Positions 7,485-10,434 of a stretch of 10,434 nucleotides of DNA are shown piece by piece. Origin of the DNA: Chloroflexota bacterium (lineage in GTDB: Bacteria; Chloroflexota; UBA4733). The notes beneath the pieces are model-generated. The model was not told where the DNA came from. It did not search any database and worked only from the letters and a program-made list of their open reading frames with translations. Both the position numbers and the translations under genes were made by a program. Where the stretch lies: assembly GCA_025449435.1 (NCBI GenBank), contig JANWJO010000070.1, positions 1 to 10,434 of the forward strand, read 5' to 3'. Within the stretch, counting starts at the first letter, position 1. Each line of letters starts with the position of its first letter.

Positions 7485-7832
7485 ATGGCAATTCCGCACC
7501 ATGACCCGCTTGAGTTTGTAGCCGGCGATGACTGGGATCTCGGTGCTATGCTGATGCGCGCCGATGGCACCGCCTACGACCTGACCAGCGCCAATATACA
7601 GTGGATGCTGCGCGATCCTGATGGGGTACCAACGTTCATCGAGGGTGACTACAGCATCAACCCCACTCCGCCGTTGACCGGTGGTCTGTTGACTATCGTC
7701 GTTCCCGCTACCAGAACCGCCACGCTGCGGCCAGGCCGATATATGGACTGGTTGCGCGCTACTGACAACGCCGGCACCGACACATTCTGGACCGGGATGA
7801 TCCTGGTCAGCGCCAACCCTTGGGGAGTTTGA
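7485..7832 (+). CDS. Small beta-rich phage baseplate/tail-like protein (115 aa)
   Basis: The ATG has GAGG (7475-7478) six bases upstream, overlapping the stop codon of the repeat protein. The sequence follows a pattern known from small phage tail proteins and from N-terminal domains of baseplate proteins: LEFVAGDDWDL near the start, then DGTAYDLTSANIQWMLRDPDG, a turn, GGLLTIVVPATRTATLRPGRY, and a final strand pair with TDTFWTGMILV. This layout resembles the immunoglobulin-like N-terminal domain of BppU-type baseplate proteins, but I cannot confirm the family without a search. It has no signal peptide or membrane segment. It is the last gene of the tail module; the endolysin gene starts four bases after its stop. 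The probable role is a structural part of the tail tip. Confidence 0.75.
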   Translation: MAIPHHDPLEFVAGDDWDLGAMLMRADGTAYDLTSANIQWMLRDPDGVPTFIEGDYSINPTPPLTGGLLTIVVPATRTATLRPGRYMDWLRATDNAGTDTFWTGMILVSANPWGV

Positions 7833-7836
7833 GACC

Positions 7837-8670
7837 GTGGCCTACACATATTCGCACGAACGCGCTGCCAGGTTGGCCCGTCTTTGGGACACCATGGTCA
7901 TCACCCGGCAGTTGTCCATGATCAACTATGAAGCAGAAGAGATCATCAAACACCGCGCCATTTACCAGCAGACCCAGGACGTCACCGGTGTGCATTGGGC
8001 AATGATCGGGGTGATTGATGACCGCGAAGGCGGCATTGAGCATCTTACCCATCGTCAACTCGGACAGGGTGACTCCCTCAATTCCTATTCCAGTCACGAG
8101 CCAAGGGGCCGTCCGCATGTCGGACACGGGCCGCCGTTCAGTTGGATGGAATGCGCAATCGACGCGCTCAAGTTGCAGGGCATCATCGGCAAGCCGCTCA
8201 AGACCTGGACCATCGAATACATGCTGCATGAGTTGGAACCGTACAACGGTCTTGCCTATTACAACCACGCCCGCCCTAGTCCATATATCTGGTCCTGTAC
8301 CTCAATCTACGACCCACCGACCGGACCGGGTGGCAAGATCACCTACGACCACGGACCAATCGAGAATGTGGTCGACAAGCAATCGGGTGTGGCGCCATTA
8401 CTGAAGCGGATCGAAGCGTTAGCCGGTATAAAATACCCGCGCGCATTAGAGGAGAACCCCGTGCCAGTCGTACCTGAACTCGACGTCAAATGGCTGCAAG
8501 AAAGTTTGAACACCCTCGACCAGGCCGGTCTGGATGTCGATGGCCGCTATGGTCCGGAGACTACCAAGGCCGTGCACGTGTTCCAACAGAATCATGGGTT
8601 GGATGTTGACGGTGACGCCGGACCCAATACCGTCGCCATGATCAAATCGGCGCTCAGTGCGCACGGGTGA
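7837..8670 (+). CDS. Endolysin: lysozyme-like domain plus C-terminal peptidoglycan-binding domain (277 aa)
   Basis: The GTG start follows GGGGAG (about 7822-7826); an ATG at 7894 is an alternative. Residues about 10-185 match the lysozyme-family pattern I associate with COG5526-type phage proteins: LWDTMVI near the start, GVHWAMIGVIDDREGG with Glu64 as the likely catalytic acid, PFSWMECAIDALK, then HELEPYNGLAYY and SPYIWSCTSIYDP. Residues about 215-272 are a PG_binding_1 (PF01471) domain with LDVDGRYGPETTKAVHVFQQ and HGLDVDGDAGPNTV. The protein should cleave murein glycan strands at the end of infection. It has no signal peptide or membrane anchor, so a holin or another release route is needed. 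A 25-30 residue proline-containing linker joins the domains and encodes an internal ribosome-binding site and GTG (see separate entry). Confidence in lytic function is high; the exact bond cut is inferred. Confidence 0.92.
   Translation: MAYTYSHERAARLARLWDTMVITRQLSMINYEAEEIIKHRAIYQQTQDVTGVHWAMIGVIDDREGGIEHLTHRQLGQGDSLNSYSSHEPRGRPHVGHGPPFSWMECAIDALKLQGIIGKPLKTWTIEYMLHELEPYNGLAYYNHARPSPYIWSCTSIYDPPTGPGGKITYDHGPIENVVDKQSGVAPLLKRIEALAGIKYPRALEENPVPVVPELDVKWLQESLNTLDQAGLDVDGRYGPETTKAVHVFQQNHGLDVDGDAGPNTVAMIKSALSAHG
8448..8463 (+). promoter_or_regulatory. Internal ribosome-binding site and in-frame GTG at the wall-binding domain
   Basis: AGAGGAG (8448-8454) is followed after six bases by GTG 8461, in frame with the endolysin (codon 209) and at the linker just before the peptidoglycan-binding domain. 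Use of this start would give a separate 69-residue wall-binding polypeptide (8461-8670). The motif is also the normal coding of two Glu residues, so it could be chance. Confidence 0.45.
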
Positions 8671-8900
8671 TGCACATCAATCTGGCGGCGCTATCCGAAC
8701 TGCGGTGTCGGTTCGGTTGCGCACAGTCACCGATTGGTGTGTTTCAGGTGGCGCGTGATGGCCTGAATTACTCCGACCCGGTGCAGGTGTTGTGCCAGCA
8801 TCATTTCAACGTATTGGTACAGGAAGGTCCGGTCACCTTCTTGATAGATCTCCGCCGTAGAGAAAGGAATGAGCATGCCCGTCGCGCAGGTGAACGGTAG
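8670..8900 (+). CDS. Small hypothetical protein with Cys/His pairs (76 aa)
   Basis: The ATG at 8670 shares its first base with the last base of the endolysin stop (TGATG), a typical translational-coupling overlap. An in-frame GTG directly before it (8667) is the only other nearby start. No clear ribosome-binding site is visible. The 3' end overlaps the peptidase gene by 26 bases and covers its ribosome-binding site. The protein has CRFGC near residues 13-17 and CQHH near 42-45, a spacing that could bind zinc, and a basic C-terminus (DLRRRERNEHARRAGER) lying mostly in the overlap. It has no convincing membrane segment, so it is a poor holin candidate. I do not recognise the family. Overlaps on both sides and correct reading throughout argue that it is a real gene of the lysis cassette. 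Confidence 0.6.
   Translation: MHINLAALSELRCRFGCAQSPIGVFQVARDGLNYSDPVQVLCQHHFNVLVQEGPVTFLIDLRRRERNEHARRAGER
8863..8868 (+). promoter_or_regulatory. Ribosome-binding site that sets the peptidase start at 8875
   Basis: AAAGGA ends directly before ATG 8869, which is too close for that codon, but six bases before the in-frame ATG 8875. The second ATG is therefore preferred. Confidence 0.65.
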
Positions 8901-9666
8901 ATTTCTGGGTAAGAAACCGGCGCGTGCCGGGGCGGTGCGGTTTAAACTCAAAGACTACGTGCATCTGCACGAGATCAAGGTGCCGCCAGTGTTTGGGCAC
9001 GTGATCAACTCCGACTACGGGATGCTCGGCAACGACGTCGCCGGTAATTGCGTTATGTGCGATATCGCGCATCAAATCATGATCCGGGCGCGCGCCACAC
9101 ATCGGCCGATCCCTGAGTTTACCGCGCAAAGCGTCCTTAATGTCTACAGTGATTGGACCGGTTACGACCCGCGCATGCCGCTGGACCAGTACGGCAACAA
9201 CCCGACCGACCAGGGCACTGATATGCAGGTGGCCGCCTCGAAGGCGCGCACCGTAGGGTTTCCCGACGCGCATGGACAGTTGCATTTCACCAAGGCCTAC
9301 GGCGCAATCGCAATACGTAATTGGGACGAACTGATGACTGCTTCTTACCTGTTCGGCGCGGTATCAATCGGTATCAATCTGCAGAAGGCACAAGGCGACC
9401 AATTCGATAATCGGCAGCCATGGCAGTATGTGAAAGGCTCGCCGTTTCTCGGTGGTCACTGCGTCACCGTCTGTGGCCGCAACAGCCGTGCTCTGGGGGT
9501 AGGCATCAGCTGGGGGCGCACGACTGGCATCGATCGTCACCTGATCGAGCAGACCATGGACGAGGGTATCATCCAGTTTTCCCTCGACTACATCCTACCC
9601 TCGGGTGTGTCACCCGAATCCATCAACGTCGCGCAACTAGACAGTGATCTGGCGGCGCTTACCTGA
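8875..9666 (+). CDS. Papain/C39-like cysteine peptidase-fold protein (263 aa)
   Basis: ATG 8875 is preferred over ATG 8869 because of the ribosome-binding-site spacing. The motif GNDVAGNCVMCDIAH (residues 52-66) places Cys59 like the nucleophile of papain-like folds ('GN..GdC'). GGHCVTVCGRN (193-203) supplies His195 like the 'GGHav.v.Gy' histidine, and ISWGRTTGID follows, as in this group, where a 'SWG' strand precedes a closing 'DEG...SLDYI' segment (229-240). Known members are mostly uncharacterised proteins of phages and of rhizobial-type bacteria. No signal peptide, membrane segment or cell-wall-binding domain is visible. Lying after the endolysin, it might act on peptidoglycan cross-links, on virion protein maturation, or on a host protein; the sequence does not decide. 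Catalytic activity is inferred from the Cys and His only. Confidence 0.75.
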   Translation: MPVAQVNGRFLGKKPARAGAVRFKLKDYVHLHEIKVPPVFGHVINSDYGMLGNDVAGNCVMCDIAHQIMIRARATHRPIPEFTAQSVLNVYSDWTGYDPRMPLDQYGNNPTDQGTDMQVAASKARTVGFPDAHGQLHFTKAYGAIAIRNWDELMTASYLFGAVSIGINLQKAQGDQFDNRQPWQYVKGSPFLGGHCVTVCGRNSRALGVGISWGRTTGIDRHLIEQTMDEGIIQFSLDYILPSGVSPESINVAQLDSDLAALT

Positions 9667-9683
9667 CAAAGGAGACTACCCCC

Positions 9684-10106
9684 ATGCTGAAGTTCCTCAA
9701 GGGTTTGTTTGTCGGTGCCGTGCTGTTAACAGCAGCGGTGCAATGCAGTGACAGTAGCAAGACTACCGGTGGCACGGTCGATATCAACACCATCCTCGCC
9801 GATATTCAGACTGCCTGCTCCTATCAGCCGACCGCGACACAAGTGATGACGATTGCGGAAGAGGTGGCCGCCGCCCTCGGTAACCCCGCACTGATTGCCG
9901 GTACGACCATCGGCACGGTGGTGGCGACTGCCGTGATCCAAACCATCTGCCAGCAAAAGGCCGCAGCGATGGAGAAGAACGCCAGCCTCAAGTCATTGGT
10001 CAAGGGAGCGAAGGAAGGCCTGAGCATCACTGTCGATACGGTGATAGTTGATGGCAAACCCGTTACCATCAAACCGGTGACGGTCAACGGGTTGGTGACT
10101 GGATGA
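9684..10106 (+). CDS. Small exported, possibly lipid-anchored protein (140 aa)
   Basis: AAAGGAG (9668-9674) lies nine bases before the ATG. The N-terminus has a short basic start and a hydrophobic core (MLKFLKGLFVGAVLLTAAVQ), then Cys21 and a Ser/Thr/Gly-rich stretch, as in a lipoprotein. However, the residues before Cys21 (AVQ) do not make a standard lipobox, so plain secretion or N-terminal membrane anchoring is equally possible. A second Ala/Ile/Val-rich segment (about 57-89) could be a membrane helix or a buried amphipathic helix. Two further Cys (45, 89) could pair in the periplasm. The C-terminus is strand-like (SITVDTVIVDGKPVTIKPV). It belongs to the lysis-type cassette and is the best candidate here for a membrane-acting lysis factor (holin or spanin-like), but I recognise no such family. 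Confidence 0.7.
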   Translation: MLKFLKGLFVGAVLLTAAVQCSDSSKTTGGTVDINTILADIQTACSYQPTATQVMTIAEEVAAALGNPALIAGTTIGTVVATAVIQTICQQKAAAMEKNASLKSLVKGAKEGLSITVDTVIVDGKPVTIKPVTVNGLVTG

Positions 10107-10434
10107 CCCTCCCCTGGTACGAGCGTTGGGGGTTGCGCCTATTCGGTCTGACCCCCGAAAAGTTCGAGAACGCGCTGCCGGCGGTGGCGGAGATCGTGGC
10201 TGACTACCAGGCGGCGGAACCGGATATCAAGGCCGCCATCGCCTTGTGGAACGACAAGCTCAAGCCGTTGATCGACCGCAACCGACCGCGGTTGGAAAGC
10301 GCGATGAAAGAGATCGACCTGGCGATGCCGGCGATCCAGGAGGCGATCAAGTTGGTCGGGGCCAATCGCGATGCCGGCAAGCCGATGGCCAATGCAGTGC
10401 ACACCACTCAGCAGGCGCTGAAAGCAGCTACCCC
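10103..10434 (+). CDS. Helical hypothetical protein, 3'-partial
   Basis: The ATG overlaps the stop of the exported-protein gene (ATGA), and the frame is open to the window end, giving at least 110 residues. It has no good ribosome-binding site, so translational coupling is likely. The product begins MTLPWYERWGLRLFGLTPEK and continues as Ala/Lys/Glu/Asp-rich amphipathic helices with several Pro breaks (DYQAAEPDIKAAI, KLKPLIDRNRPRLESAMKEI, AMPAIQEAIKLV). No membrane segment shows in the visible part. The pattern suggests a helical bundle or coiled coil. The family and function are unknown; it may be a further lysis-cassette or inner-membrane-associated protein. Confidence 0.7.
   Translation, partial: MTLPWYERWGLRLFGLTPEKFENALPAVAEIVADYQAAEPDIKAAIALWNDKLKPLIDRNRPRLESAMKEIDLAMPAIQEAIKLVGANRDAGKPMANAVHTTQQALKAAT

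Noticed and set aside
8869..8874. ATG 8869 as the peptidase start
   Set aside because: The AAAGGA motif directly abuts it; spacing fits ATG 8875 instead.
10010..10110. Possible terminator near the end of the exported-protein gene
   Set aside because: No GC-rich hairpin followed by a T run is visible, and the next gene overlaps (ATGA), so read-through is expected.

Overview
The window looks like part of the late region of a tailed phage or prophage: structural (tail/fibre) genes followed by a lysis-type cassette. All eleven genes lie on the plus strand. They are packed end to end, with gaps of 4 to 26 bases or short overlaps (ATGA, TGATG). No stretch longer than 30 bases lacks a gene, and I see no RNA gene, integrase, CRISPR array, clear promoter or terminator. 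The GC-rich codon use and the style of several proteins (the 133-residue fibre-associated protein, the COG5526-like lysozyme, the papain-like peptidase) remind me of phages and prophages of Alphaproteobacteria, especially Hyphomicrobiales. That host assignment is an inference.

Region 1 (1-1610) holds the 3' part of a two-domain enzyme: the end of an FkbM-type methyltransferase fused to a complete GT9 (heptosyltransferase-like) glycosyltransferase. A small unknown protein overlaps its 3' end. Region 2 (1637-7832) is the adhesion/tail module. It contains a 133-residue fibre-associated protein, an 1153-residue modular fibre-like protein (N-terminal beta domain, glycine repeats, an SPRY-like domain, three copies of one beta-sandwich module), a 648-residue protein made almost wholly of about 27 tandem 20-residue glycine-rich repeats, and a 115-residue baseplate-like beta protein. 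The same 20-residue repeat occurs in both large proteins. Region 3 (7837-10434) is the lysis-type cassette. It contains a lysozyme-like endolysin with a C-terminal peptidoglycan-binding domain, a small Cys/His-containing protein, a papain/C39-like cysteine peptidase, an exported small protein and an incomplete helical protein.

A plausible reading is that the phage builds an elaborate, possibly glycosylated, host-recognition apparatus and then expresses its lysis functions from the same transcript. The observations most worth testing are: a strong internal ribosome-binding site and in-frame GTG exactly at the start of the endolysin's wall-binding domain (a possible dual-product endolysin); the 20-residue repeat protein with 120-base higher-order repeats; the methyltransferase-glycosyltransferase fusion next to fibre genes; and the papain-like peptidase beside the endolysin. 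Two gene starts are moved from the longest-ORF choice on ribosome-binding-site and spacing grounds (to 5530 and 8875).
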